DNA from: Trichoplax adhaerens
Lineage: Eukaryota > Placozoa > Uniplacotomia > Trichoplacea > Trichoplacidae
Direction of reading: 5' to 3'
Length of the DNA: 64,000 nucleotides
Assembly (NCBI RefSeq): GCF_000150275.1
Contig: NW_002060945.1
Location: 8,639,650 to 8,703,649 of the forward strand
Shown here piece by piece: positions 24,232-37,564 of this stretch. Below the pieces are notes generated by a model. That model made no database searches, was not told the DNA's origin, and saw nothing but the letters and a program-made list of their open reading frames with translations. The number at the start of each line of letters is the position of its first letter. Positions within the stretch are counted from its first letter, which is position 1. The position numbers and the translations under genes are program-made.

Positions 24232-27200
24232 TTACCGTCCTACCGTGTTATTAGCATAAATAACAGCCACATCTTCCAGCATAAATTCGTTATCAATCAA
24301 TCGACCATTATGAAAAACGTCAATCTGTTATGATAGCAAAAAAATTGCATATCTATTCTATTATATGCAATATGAAAAATGTCATCTATCTAGTAAGATA
24401 TAAAAATTTATGTCTACCATATGCATATCAGGCATTAACGTTTTCATTTTAATAAATTTCTTTAAATGAACAACTCGCATATGGCTCGGACATCTTAAAT
24501 AGCGGATTTTGCTAGCCTTAATGAATATCAAGAAAGAATAGCTTGAATACTCAAAGGTCTATCTAAATATCACAGTATATGGATGATATTAAAAGTGCGA
24601 ACAGAAAGAATAAGCTATAATTCAAAGTACATGCTGTACTTTCACCATAACATGGAACTCCATAGATGATAAAAATGTTATTCTATGACAAAAAGCAAAG
24701 TAATGCAGTCTACTTAACATTAGCTTACCTTAGAACGTCCGTTACTAAATTGCCTATAATGAGCAGCAATGAAAAGCAGTCATAGGGTTAGAAATTTTAA
24801 GGATAAAGCAGTTATATTGTAGTTATATATTGTGTTACTGTACATCTAAGCTACATTACGAATAATATAGTATAGTGCACATTGAATAGCATGTTCTTGC
24901 CAATTACTGTACATAAAAGATAGACACTGAAAATTTCGTGAAGAGTTATCTAGCATTAATTCTAATAAAGAATTTAAGCATAGAACTTCAGCTTGTAATT
25001 TATAAGAAAAGTTATATCTCATTGCTTAGATTGCTTTTAGCAATTTCCAAAACGAACTCTACCACTATCCACTTATAAGATTGAATAAAATAATTCAGCG
25101 AAAAACTTACGAGCTTGAAATATTCTCTAATGTGATACAAGTACGTTGGCTATCTTCCGATTGGCGTCTCTTATTTAAATTGTTGGATAGTAATTCTAGA
25201 AAATAAGTTACCTGGCATAAATGCTCGTCTTAATGGTACAGTACTCGAGTGTTTTTAATTAAAAAGTTGCATTTATCCATAGATACAAAGATATTTTAGC
25301 AGGAGATAGCAGTTTGACCATTAGAAATAAGTATTAGTTATAAATATATTCCCTACAGTTTTCCAAGTAAGATACGTTATACGTATACAGTATAGTTCAG
25401 GTACGATTAACTTATAATATTTAAAGAATTCTTTTAATACCGCTTTTTGGCATAGTTACTCCATGCTGATTGTAAAAATCTAATCTTCTCCGATTTTCTT
25501 CTATAAGTTTATGAATGACATAAAGATCTACATCTCAGCATTTAGATAATTATAATTAACAAATATAAAAATTCATAGTAAACATGACTCATAGAAACTT
25601 AATTTGTATTGCGGTATTATAAATCATACTCGGATAAATTTTACTCAGAAACCCACTAGATAATGTACATTTATGCTACCCGTTCCCTACATTTCATACC
25701 TTTCAGTAAACCAGGAACGAGACCATAAACGATCTCTTGCAAGGTTGTATCGGATCTAATCGTAAGGCCATGTTTAAACGATAGATGTTATGAAACACTA
25801 TCCATCAAATTAATTCTAGTTTTGCAATATATGACTATATACGTTTGGTATTTCTATCATAAATTAGCATTAAAGAATTAACTAAATTTCAATCCAGATT
25901 TCGGTTTTATTAACTATCGATATATGGTATTTCAAAAAAATATCCTTCATACCTTATGTTAAGATGAGGCCTCGTCTCATGCACTCTCAGATTACAAAGT
26001 GGACACAGCAAACTTTTATCGAAATGTTTGACGATGCAACTTCTACAAACTAAATTTATATAAAAATAAGATTAAAATTAATTCAGATAGAATTCAAGTA
26101 TTATTTGAATGAATTAATTAATGTGAGTCTTGTGAGGATTGCAAATGATAATGCTAGCCATTAGTCATCCTAAACCATGTGTAACTGTCGCACGCGTAAT
26201 CAAAGTTCTTGAAATATGCGCTGTCAGTATCAACTAGCTTTGATTGCAGTAATAAGAAGAGATACAGGTAACTCCATTACCTCGGTCTTACTAGTGGTCA
26301 TATAATTAATCAGAGTATTGTAATAATTGTGTTTATCAACTGTACGTCAATCTTTATAGGCTTCATTTTACACCATGCAGTCATAGCTTCGAGCCTATTT
26401 TGACCATTATTGTCCATCGCACCTCTTGCAAATAGAAAAACATTCGTTCTCCTACTGTCGGTATATAGAAAGATTCTTCATTAAGTGATAACATATCAGA
26501 TAGCGTTGGACAGCTGATATTAATGTAGCTAAAGACTTCGACGTCATTGTACAGTTCTGTACGGCTATAAAACATCAGCTCATCATTCATACGAATGCAA
26601 TTAAATATCAACCAATTCAGGAGAATAAAATTTCTTTATCCATTGGTAAATACAGCATTATTAGTTAGAAATAACACCATGTTTTTTTCCCCAAACCAAG
26701 CTGATGGTGAAATGATGACTATTATACTGTATACGTATACAATTCTGCACCTGTATTACACATGCCTACTGGCAGTATAAGAGCACTCTGATGCTGACGT
26801 TAGCATCATCCATATCAAACAGTCACGCCTCTGGTATACAGGTATAACCAAAAAGTCAATCGAATGGGCAGACTACTACTAGCCATATACTCTACATTAA
26901 CAGTAAAAACTACAAACTGCGTTAATCCATCGATTTTCAGTGTATGGGATCTAGAATTTAATTACAGTACATACTCATGGCAGCCATTCAAGTGCGATCA
27001 AGATTGAGCAAAACTACAACGGGACAACGCATACGCATATCAGTTCCAATACCATCAAAATATTTCTGCTTCCTACCGTTGCTTCTACTGTACAGTACTG
27101 TCGGAACAAGTCCAGTACCGTCATCGAACGATTCCAAAGCGTCACAGAACATCAATTATAATTATTATATTAGTCATGTTGTACTGTATAGAAACATCTA

Positions 27201-27457
27201 TGCTAGCATCAGTATACGACATGATTTTATGATAGAAGTTTGATTGCATTGCCACGATCTGTCATCGGAGTTTATCACAGACTCTTTTATAGTAGTAGTA
27301 TCTATATGTGATACACAATATTAACTTTACGCCAGGATAACCTACAGGAGTGCAAGCATTCCGTAATGGTGGTAGCATCGATCAGGTAGCCTTGACATAA
27401 ATAGCAAATGACATGAGGATTAATTTGCTGAACTTTAACTTGAGCTTCGGATTGCAT
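24232..27457 (-). CDS. PCGF1: Polycomb group RING finger protein, PCGF1-like
   Basis: Exons in transcript order are 27457-27346, 26049-25953, 25755-25700, 25500-25441, 25195-25111, 24511-24418 and 24324-24232, all in frame; 198 residues from the Met at 27457. A C3HC4 RING spans exons 1-2: CYLCQGYLIDATTITECLHS, then FCRSCIVKHFDKSLLCPLC. It is followed by the PCGF1-type linker (VHETRPHLNIR, then LQEIVYGLVPGLLKG, then ENRRRLDFYNQHG) and a RAWUL ubiquitin-like domain (RYLRCPSHMRVVHLKKFI, then IDVFHNGRLIDNEFMLEDV). PCGF proteins pair with RING1 to form PRC1 ubiquitin ligases acting on histone H2A; PCGF1 defines the BCOR/KDM2B variant complex. The linker and ITECLH block favour PCGF1 over PCGF2/3/4/5/6. 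Two points are uncertain. An upstream exon may add residues before the Met at 27457. The C-terminus is also open: reading past a possible donor at 24243 gives a stop at once, but this loses the usual last RAWUL strand. Confidence 0.85.
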
Positions 27458-27531
27458 ACTTGGTCCGTGTAAATCGTTAACGCAAATGCGCAAGTACTGG
27501 CTGAGCTAGTACCTACCCTGCGTATATATGC

Positions 27532-27700
27532 ACTATACTGTATACTGTACGTGTATTCTGTACTTTTCCTACAATACACTACAGTACAGCACAGTACTGT
27601 ACCGTGTCGTAAACTGATTGAAGACCTTATACTGTACAGTACTGCAGTTACTATACTGTAATGTACTATACAGAAAGAAAAAGTCTCATACTGTACATTA
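27532..27700. repeat. Palindromic TACTGTAC cluster just 5' of PCGF1
   Basis: Repeated TATACTGTAC, TACAGTACAGCACAGTACTGTAC and TATACTGTACAGTACTG type motifs lie 75-245 bases upstream of the first called PCGF1 codon. Confidence 0.8.
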
Positions 27701-28717
27701 TATCAGGCTTCATCAAACTTTTTAGTCTACGTTATGTCTCTATAGTATGAAGAGGTAAAAGTTTCTCCTTTTACCTCCATTCCATGTTTAGTTATAACAT
27801 TAAACATTTAATTGTGAACAACGCTGGTAATAAGACCATATCAAGTGTCAATAAGATCACATTAGCTGCATCGCTAGCGGCGGATAGAAGGATTGTTATC
27901 CTTAGTCAAGTTTGAATACATGATAATGTATGTACACGAGCTAAGAACTGCTCTTTGAGCCATTCGTGGAGTGTATATCCAAGTGTAAGCTTTAAACGTA
28001 TACTGTAGTATGGATATGGATTCTACGCATGCAACTGTTGGAATCACTAATTTACATGTAAAGTACAACTTACAAATATACTTTAGTAATTAATTGTATA
28101 CTTGCGTATACGCCGTACGTGTACTTATTCATACATTTAAAGGTAAAAGATATCCAAAGCTTAAAACAAGTACTAGAATTAGAAAAGATATGACTCGAGA
28201 ATTACATAACGGTCACTACCATATAGATGTGTTAGTAATCTACAGATGTCTTCTACTATATCCGATCACTACAAATTTATTCAAACTTAAATTGATAAAT
28301 AAATTGCAACTAAGTGACTTTTTATATCATATCTGCCTACACATGATATTTTGCATTGTTAACCAATAGTGTTGCCGGTGATCCATTTGCAAATAGCTTA
28401 ATAAACAATAATTTGAATGAAGTAATACCGTAACATTGCATTTATTGCCTTAAATGGACTAGTACAAATATGTTACGATTTTAACAGAAGTAATCTGCTA
28501 CAGCTCAAACGATTAACAGAAAAAAGTTAATTATGATTCTTTATGTGCATTGCACTCTTGCATAAAACTATATACGAGCAATAATTTGACCATAATAACC
28601 ATCAGCGTATTTCTATATGAAATAATCAAAGCGCGGAGTTCTAGAGTAGCGTAAAGTGAAAAGGTCTACAGAATAAGCCGTAAATCTCAACTACAAATTA
28701 AAAATATAGTGACCGAC
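27701..28717. other. Intergenic stretch between PCGF1 5' side and ACLY 3' end
   Basis: Small unsupported open frames only. It is likely to hold the PCGF1 promoter and first exon and the ACLY 3' untranslated region, both genes reading leftwards. Confidence 0.45.
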
Positions 28718-31700
28718 TTAAACATCATCCAAACCCTCGGGCATTATATACGAGATGTCATCCCAAGGATGTCGATATAAGCCTTGTTTCAGACGTTTTT
28801 GATCAAGGAAATGACCTATTAGAAAAATTTCAATATACTAGTTAGATACAATATTATACATGATAACATAATAAGATATCGACACGTAGCAAATACCAGG
28901 CCATAATACTAATTCAGGCAATTAAAAAAATCTTAATTTAGAGAAAAATTTGCTACAATATTAACAACTGTAACAAGCGCTTAATCAATTGATACTATTT
29001 CAACTGTAGCGGTTAACATGTTCTATTACTACAGTACTATAGAGTCCTCACCAATGAATCCCATGGAACGCCCAAGAACAAAAATGCCGTTCAATGTACC
29101 ACTTTCAATATACTCCGTAACTTCCTCACTATAGTCATTACAGATGATGGATATACGTATAAAAATGTACGTCAAATTTACATATTTACTTTGTTAGCTA
29201 GAATATAGGTCATAGCGAATTTGCAGTAGAGAACGCTACAGTATACGCTTAGACATATGAAAACAATACAGCTACATTGGCTGTTTTGTTAAGACTACGC
29301 ATACTTACGTCGTAAATGCACCACAGTTTCTAAGTAGATCAACAAAACAAACACCAATGCAACCATCGACATTCAATATCAGATTTGGCCTTTTCGAAGT
29401 AGTAATCTTTTCTACTTCAATAGCATAATCCAAAAGTGGAGTAGAGGGGAAATTGCTTTTTACGTAGTGCTTTAGAATGACGACACGCTTATCGGGATTA
29501 TTCAGCTAAGACAATAATCATCGAAAGTAATTAATGGATGTTTATCCTGATAATCAAACGAGCTAGAACTAGTAAAATTTTCTCAGTTTAGTACTACAAT
29601 ACCGATTTTACGCGATGCCCAATACCCATAATTAATTTATTCTGTTTCCTCATACTATTAACAAATTCCATAGGTAATAATCCTAAATCGAAAGCTTCCG
29701 AAAATTGCCTAGCGGCTCCGTCTAAAGCACCGCCAAATCGATCACCCTACAATGCAAGCAACACATATTCTAGCATATTCTTTTTACAAATATCTTAAGA
29801 ATGACACTCTTACGATGGTTAGTAAGCCAGAGGTTAATGAAGAGATTAGATCTTTCCCGGCTCTGGCAGTAACAATGGTATTGTGAGCACCAGAAACAGC
29901 TAAGATAATAATAGGATATAACAGCAATATTAAGATTAAATTTTAATACAAGTCAAAGTACAAACAGAACTAATTTCTACCTGGACCATGATCTGCAGTA
30001 AGTATAAGACACATTTCTATAAATCTTGTAGCATAGTGTGGTAGGCTATAAGGAAAAAACAATTCAATTAGTACTAGCAATTTCGCAAATTCCATCTTAC
30101 AAGGACAAATCACTAACCGTCTCTGAAACCAAAGTAGGCCTATAACTCCTCCAATTCCCATCTCTTCCTAAAAGTTTAACAATACATACAGTCCACCGTC
30201 AATATGAGTGAATTACCGCGCCAACTATACAAACTACAAACCTTGAAAATTTCAGATATTGGCATGCCGGCGTAACGCAGTTCATCTCCTCTCTCGTCAC
30301 AAATAGTTGTCATAAATGATGATGGCTTGCGAATTAAACCTAACTCCTACGAAGAGCCAACATTAGGATAACGTGAGTTTACAAGTTTTATAGTATCACA
30401 TAGTCACAACGTATAATAATATTTTATCGAACCCTAGCCCAAGCGTAATCCATTGGAACCGTAGGTGGCTGTTGTTCAGGTTTTGGTACAATGGTACCTT
30501 TACTTACTAAGTCATTATAGACATCTCTATAATTGTATATAATATTTATTGCATTAGATAATTTAATAGCTTGTTTTTATATCATGAAACTATAATTAAA
30601 GCGATTTACCGTATCAAAATTCCATAATCATCGAAACTATTAGGTACGTGAGCACCGGCTTCTCTCAAAGCCTAATAAAATCGCAAGATCGTGAAAATAT
30701 AAGAAATTAATATGTTTATATTATGCACACGATGAAGGGGAGCAGGGTAAGTAAGTAGTTATGAACACCTTATTCTTCGCCACTGAGGTCTCCCTGTCGG
30801 CATTAGCACACGCTCCAGCATGTCCGAATTGAACCTTCAAGATAACGCGTACTTCAGCCCATTAAATAACTATTGACGATACTAATTCAAACGCACCTCA
30901 GATGTAAACATTGACGCGCATGTACCAATACACCAAGCCACAACTGGTTTCGTTATTCGTCCATTTTTAATCTCTTGGCAAATATGATATTCCTCTATAC
31001 CACCAACCTATTATCAGTAAAAGCACAAAGCATGTACAAGTTTAATTAATCTAAGTTATACCGGCAAACGTCGATACTCAGTAAGTAAATTTGATTAACC
31101 TCTCCAAGCATTACGATCAATTTAACGTCATCAGTATCATTATATCGCAGAATGTGATCAATAAATGTAGTACCAGGGTAGCGATCTCCACCGATTGCTA
31201 CTCCTTCATAAACGCCATCTGTTGTTCTACATATCATATTATTTAGTTCATTAGACATTCCCCCAGATCGTGAAACATACGCCACGCTAAAATTAAAAAA
31301 TGTACATGTCACTTTCATACAAGATGTACAGAAATGCAAGATTATTACACATGTTGTACAATGCGCAGTATGCGTGTAGTTACTGATTACAAAAATAAAT
31401 TGATCATTATCAAGGATTACCTTCCGGGTCTATAGAGCTTTGAAGCTATGATATTATCCAACATACCGCCAGTATTACCGATACGGAAACACCCTGGTTT
31501 TATTCCTCCAACCTAAGATAATAAGAAATTAATACTCTGACAACATGCCTTTCGCATGTAACAGTTAGCCGCACGTCAGTACCGTAGCTGGACCAATAAC
31601 GGTAACATCTTTTTCTTGAGCAGTTGCGATTAACTGCTTTGTTTTAGCTTCAGGAATTCCTTCCGCAATTATAGAAATGGCTTTAATCTGTAGAATTTGA

Positions 31701-34700
31701 TTACAGGCATAAGATATATCTATGAATCATTGAATCCTAAATAATTAGAAACTACTTATAAAATATTTTAGAGACATTCTTATGTTAACAACCTGCTTGA
31801 ATTGCAAAGCTTCCATAGTGGAATCATAAGCCGATCTTAGAGATGCAAAGTTAACAAGAACATCGACTTCAGGAAATTTTCTCATAGCGTCAGACATATC
31901 TTTAAACACTATTCAAAATATCAAATATAAAACAGTTATATAAAACAGTTATCAAATCATGTAAGAAACCGTACGTATTCTACACAATTTTGACTCAAGT
32001 TCGGTAATATTATAATAGGGGTACCTGGTATGAGAATCTCTTTATGACCCCAATAGAATTTCTGTTTATGATCCCCACTATAACAGATGAAGACATGTAC
32101 ATGTAAATAAGCCAATTATTTTTTTTAACCTTTCTTTAATATTTACTGTAAATTATTGTTTATCCGGTCACCTGAATGGATAAATCATAGCTGCTACCGA
32201 CCAAGTTTCCCTTGAACTTACATAGTCGAAATCTAACATACCCTAAGGAAGTTGAAAATATTCCGATAGAATCTTATACCAATAGCTAGATTTAATAATA
32301 ATGATTAAGAAGAGGTACCAACATTTGTAAAATACCTGCACTGCACGCGGCTGCATGCCCCAAACAAAGCATCTTGTTTTGTCGGTAAAAACAGTAATTC
32401 TACCTCGCTCATTGCGCAATGATTTAACATCTTTATTGTCAGATAAAGCTTCTCCAAAAGAACTAGTACGAGACTTCTTATTCGCTGGAGAAGAAAATCC
32501 CGACGACGAAGACTGAAGAATTAGGAAATGTAATATAGTATTATCAGAGTTCAATATTTACGATCTTCCAGGAAATGTATCTTTATGGTCAAGTACCAAT
32601 CGAGTGTTACTACCTAATATCACTAACACTTGAAAATAATCTTATTTTTTAATATAAATTAAAGTGATTAAAATTACATACAGTGCTAGACGACTCCCCA
32701 AGTAGCAGACTGACAGTTTGAGTGTTTGCAACAGTTGCGGTATAATCTGAAACAGCTTGCTTCCCTAGTGCCATAGAAACAATAGCCGTCATATGTGTTT
32801 CAGGCCCAAAAACGTGCAGAGGAACACCTAAATCTGTACCTAATCATCATATAATACATAATCGAGTAAATACGATTTGTGAAACAATGTTGAAGTGAAG
32901 TTAATTCTTATCCTATACCAAGGTCACGCATCATTCGTAGTCCTTCCTGGTAATTAGGTCCACCACGTCTAGCAAATATAGATACTTTAGATTCAACTAG
33001 AAGATGGCGAAATTCCATTAAAGCCCTGATAATTCCCTGTCAGAAGATTTAAAGATTAGTTCATTTTTTTAAATTTTGTTTAGAGTAATTTAATTAAGGA
33101 GAGCAAATATTTAATAAATCATTATGAAACCTTAAAAGTTGCAGCAACGTTCGTGAAATTAGCGATACCTCCACCGATGATTAATACCTTTCCTATTAAA
33201 ACGTCCAGTAAATGTTATAAATAACTGCTGTAAAATTTAAAGTACAACCGAACACAATCGTTTACCTTCAGGATGCTTATGACGACAAATGAGGCTAAGA
33301 ACTACTTTGGCGTATTCGTAAGTTTGAGATTCTGTAGGTGCTCCAGAATACTCTCCATAGTTGGCCAATTCATGGCTAAATCCTAGGTCGCAAATCGTGT
33401 CGCTATAGTAATAAAATGTAAATTAATTGCAATAACTAGAGGATAGAATAAACCTTTCTAATTTGATACTATTTGTAGCCAGTAATACAACATACCTATA
33501 AATTACTGAAGCTCCGCCGCCAGCAACCATAGTCCATACTCGTCCTTGCTCGTTTAAAATAGTTAATTTAAGCGATGCTCCGCTTTTAGCGTCAAGTTCC
33601 GCAATATAAGCTTCCTTTAAGAATATAATGTAATGAGTATAAATAATAGTCTAAAAGATGTTATCATTGAGTTAGAGTTGATCCACCTCTGGATAAGCGT
33701 CTCGTCCAAAGGGTGGAGGAAATGTTATCTCTCCCCATTCTTTTTTACATAGATATTCTGCAGTTGCGTCAATTTTAGCGGCCAAGTCAAGGATATAGAT
33801 CGCGTTATCGACAACAACTACGCAAAAAATATAAATAAAGTCATTTCATAAATGTAAGTTAAAGAAAGGAATGAATATATTCTATAAATGAAATATCTCA
33901 CCTAAAGGGTTGATCTCCAGGTACGCAAAATAAAGCTTTCGATAGATATTAAACAATGCTACTATAAATTCAGCCACAAGTCTAGCATTTATAATATAAA
34001 TTCATTGAAAGTTAGAATTGTTACCTAATTTGTTTATAATAATTATAATTTAGTAAAGTATGAACATTTGCGTCCTTACCTTTTGATTGGAGCGGCTACA
34101 TTCTTTACGAGCTCTTTTTCAACTTGATCGATTGAAGGTAATTTGTTAGCGGCAATATCTAATTTTAGAGCCTTTATTTCATTTGAAAGTATAACAAGGG
34201 CACAATCAGTTTGTTCAATACGCGTTATATAAATATAAAGTTTAATAATTCGATATTGATACTATTAAAATACAATTGTATCTTATTTTATAAGGTATAC
34301 CTTTTCATCAACATTTCCAACATCAACACCACCTTCATGATAAAAGAGAATACTGTCACCTTCTCTGGTTCCATAGATACATAAGTACAGTTCTTGATCC
34401 TATTTAAATTTGTAACAAATTTAATATCTGCAAGTATTTTTATATAAAACCACCGTAAATTATACTACTGGTCATTTATCCGATTGATATTACTTCATTA
34501 AAGTATAGCACTTCGTAGCACATGATGCGAATAAAAGTGTCATCAAATTTAACTTACAGTGAGAGATGAAACATACTATTATTCAGTAATATCCAATTGC
34601 AAGCAATACAAATATAGCCCACTATATAGCACATTGCCAATGTCTTATTGCAAAATCTTACGTCCAACAAACATATTGTTATTTTCTAAAAATTATTTAC

Positions 34701-37310
34701 TTCAGGTATACAAGTATCACACGTACATGAACAGTACAGTATTGCAAAATGCATCATCTTCGAATAACCTCACTTTAAATAGACCGAACTCTGTATTATA
34801 AATTCATTCAAAACCGAACCTTTCTCAGGTCTACAGTACTGTTAGCTCTTTCACTCTTTGCTTATTTAACGCAAATAAACTGTTACACTTGTTCACTTAT
34901 ATAGCTGATAAAGCGAGTTATCATTTTCCATGATTGATCGCCGCATTATAGATATGAGAAAAGCAATACATCTTAAGCCATTCGATCTACATATATCGTA
35001 AACCATAGTAGCTGTAAGATTGCCTTAACGCAGACTACAATTACAATTAACGCCTATTTCTATCAAATTTTTATCAATTACAATATAGGATAATTATGAT
35101 CCTCTTAAATTAGACTATAAAAGCTGAAAATACCATATGATCATTAAATCCTGACCTGGGTATGCTTGACAAATGGCTCAACGATAAATCGCCTTAACGT
35201 ACCAGTTGCTCCGCTAACCTGAAATAAGGAAGGTAGAATGAAATAAATTTCGGTATGGTAAATACATCATGGTGAAAAGGTAAAATTTAACCTTTGACTT
35301 TGCATACAACAAACAAAAATACGTTATTGATTGCGCTCTGCAGTGCTTGTACTATAGTAGCTTGTGTATGCAAATGTGATGTGCATTTAGCGTTTATTCA
35401 ATCTATGCAGATTCTAAACAGCTATTCGGAATAGACTTTAAAATACCGATACATAGATCTATCTACTTCGTTTAATGATACTGTATCTATCCAAGTTATG
35501 TGACCAGTGTCCATTAGCGACTTTTAGGGCCTCTAGTGCATGTTACTGTAAACTATGCAATCTGGATTACCAGCTGTAATAATTTTACTGTATATAGCAA
35601 ACAAGATTTCTAAGTAAATGAAACCATACGCCCTATACAGTAAGTAAGAATTAAAACAATACAACCTGATAATATATCACATACTCGTATATATATATAT
35701 GTACAGTATATATGTATAATGTAATATTATTTATTGAATCGTATTCCCTATTTTAGACTACAGTAGAGCAATAAAATTACAGAGCGATCCATAAAACTGT
35801 GGAATATCGCAGTCTGCTGATCTAGTACACATACAGTACAAACGTCATCACTGAATGAATTAATTATACAGTATCTCCATTTGCAAGCAAATGAGCACAA
35901 ACACCAGTTTACGTTGATACTGAACAGTAAAGGTATTAAAACAATTTCAATGTCCAACAAGAATGAGCTAAACAACATCACTTTGCATAAATGCATAATG
36001 TAAATTATGTAATTAATCATAAATTATCATTAATGAATTCAAATATAATATAGTGCTGTAACGGGAGCTATTTATTTTTATTATTTTTTTTTTTATTCCA
36101 TCGGAACAGAACTACACCTACCGAATAGAAAACAAGAACACGCTACGTGAATGGCCTGAACGCACGTACACTCGTACAGTATGGCATACTGCATGCTTTT
36201 CAAATCAGACCTTTTCAATAAGCGTGCATTAAAAGCTACTGTAAATTGTAGTCTAGCACAACATGTACTACAGCAGAGTTCCTGCAAAAGCCTAGCAACT
36301 GCAAGCTCCCATTTTTCGATAACGATCCTAATTTCTGCCGCACGGTGCAGATGTAACCAGAGCTGTACTCGGACACTCAATGGGTGTAGTACAGTATAAA
36401 CAGTCCCTGTATATGCGGACTGCAAAGCTAACATGAATTCGCTCTATCACAAAGGCCTGAGGTATTAGAATCAATGACGTTTCTTAAGCAAGCAATCTAC
36501 ACAAGTAAATTTAATAAGCATTTACTATACAGTGAGTGTACATATTCGATGACCTTAGAGGAACGTATACGCGATATAGCATCACTAATTTAAAAGAGTT
36601 CAAAGATGAACCTCTTGAGCTAGATAAACACGCAGTAGCCGTTGTACGAATTGGAAAAAAAAAAATGACAGTGACTGGCTTATTGCATAAGTGAGTAATA
36701 CCATAGATCGTACTACGCTCTACTGTAGTGTGCATACAGTAGAGAAAAAATTGGGGAAGCTAGCCAACCTGTATAGGCTTATTCATCCTTTCAGTAATCC
36801 ATTTTTGCACTTCTGGCCAATCTGCATTGACTTTAATAAGCCCTAATTTACCACGGCGCTTGATCAATTGATCCGGTTTGACAACTAATCGCTACATTAT
36901 GAGCAAAATAGAAAGCAAACTTGTAACCATCGACCGATATATTATCGAATACAGTTTACCGCTATGAGCTATGACACTATCCCTACATTAGGCTACATAT
37001 ATTGCAGTCTTCACAGACTGCAATTGTACTACGCATATAATTCCCTAATATAATTTAATTTAAATTAATTCAGACACAACATCTGCAACAGCCTATCATA
37101 CGTAGGCAGAAGCATTAACGGCTCACTTAGACTCTTGCATACAGTAGAATACGTTACCTCAGAAGAGAGCCAGGAACTTTCATCCTGAAGTTTTGCACAA
37201 TCTAAATTTGATGCAGCAACAGCACTTTTAATAGGAGCTAACTGAGGAAATTGTAGATGTTGGCTTATAAGTCGCTTGCCATCCGCTTCATAAATTGCCT
37301 TAACCGACAT
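28718..37310 (-). CDS. ACLY: ATP-citrate lyase (ATP-citrate synthase), complete
   Basis: Thirty-one coding exons, all in frame. Starts and ends: 37310-37158, 36891-36769, 35218-35156, 34399-34301, 34171-34080, 33981-33902, 33817-33687, 33614-33496, 33402-33266, 33192-33131, 33036-32919, 32839-32682, 32512-32336, 32242-32172, 32077-32025, 31908-31793, 31687-31583, 31512-31421, 31286-31100, 31007-30897, 30834-30769, 30671-30610, 30526-30433, 30346-30242, 30167-30118, 30045-29981, 29899-29814, 29746-29603, 29505-29309, 29128-29052, 28815-28718. Total 1096 residues (human about 1101). The cytosolic enzyme cleaves citrate with CoA and ATP to acetyl-CoA and oxaloacetate. Order: ATP-grasp/CoA-ligase half ([13 protein letters not shown]), a flexible linker with RTSSFGEA (phosphosite-like, Ser463), a second CoA-ligase part with the phosphohistidine motif [10 protein letters not shown] (His754), and the citrate-synthase-like C-terminal part ([26 protein letters not shown]). 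No lesion is seen. Confidence 0.98.
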
Positions 37311-37486
37311 GATGTGAAAATTGCTTGTCCGACTGGCTGCTTTGCCACTGCACCCAAAAAAAAAATGCGTCGACGATACGTGTATTCGTCACACTGCACT
37401 CTCTAGTAAGTGACAGTCGAGTAGGTATGAACACCGTCCGATAAGTGACAGTACGTCGTACGATATTGCGACACAACCGGGCGCCC

Positions 37487-37564
37487 TACAGTACTGTACA
37501 CTGTACTGTACAGTACAGTAGAGTACAGGAGAGCACAGTATGGGCATTGTACAATGTACAGTAC
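37487..37564. repeat. Palindromic TACTGTAC cluster 5' of ACLY
   Basis: Near-perfect alternation of GTACAGTAC and GTACTGTAC, 177-254 bases upstream of the ACLY start codon, in DNA that is otherwise richer in G+C than the surroundings. Confidence 0.9.

Noticed and set aside
24729-24744. 16-base micro-exon in PCGF1 flanked by AG and GTAAGC
   Set aside because: It fits the upstream phase but breaks the frame into the next exon; direct joining of 25111 to 24511 keeps frame and conserved sequence.
26381-26611. 76-codon minus-strand frame between PCGF1 exons
   Set aside because: The flanking PCGF1 exons join in phase without it, and it shows no RING or RAWUL similarity.
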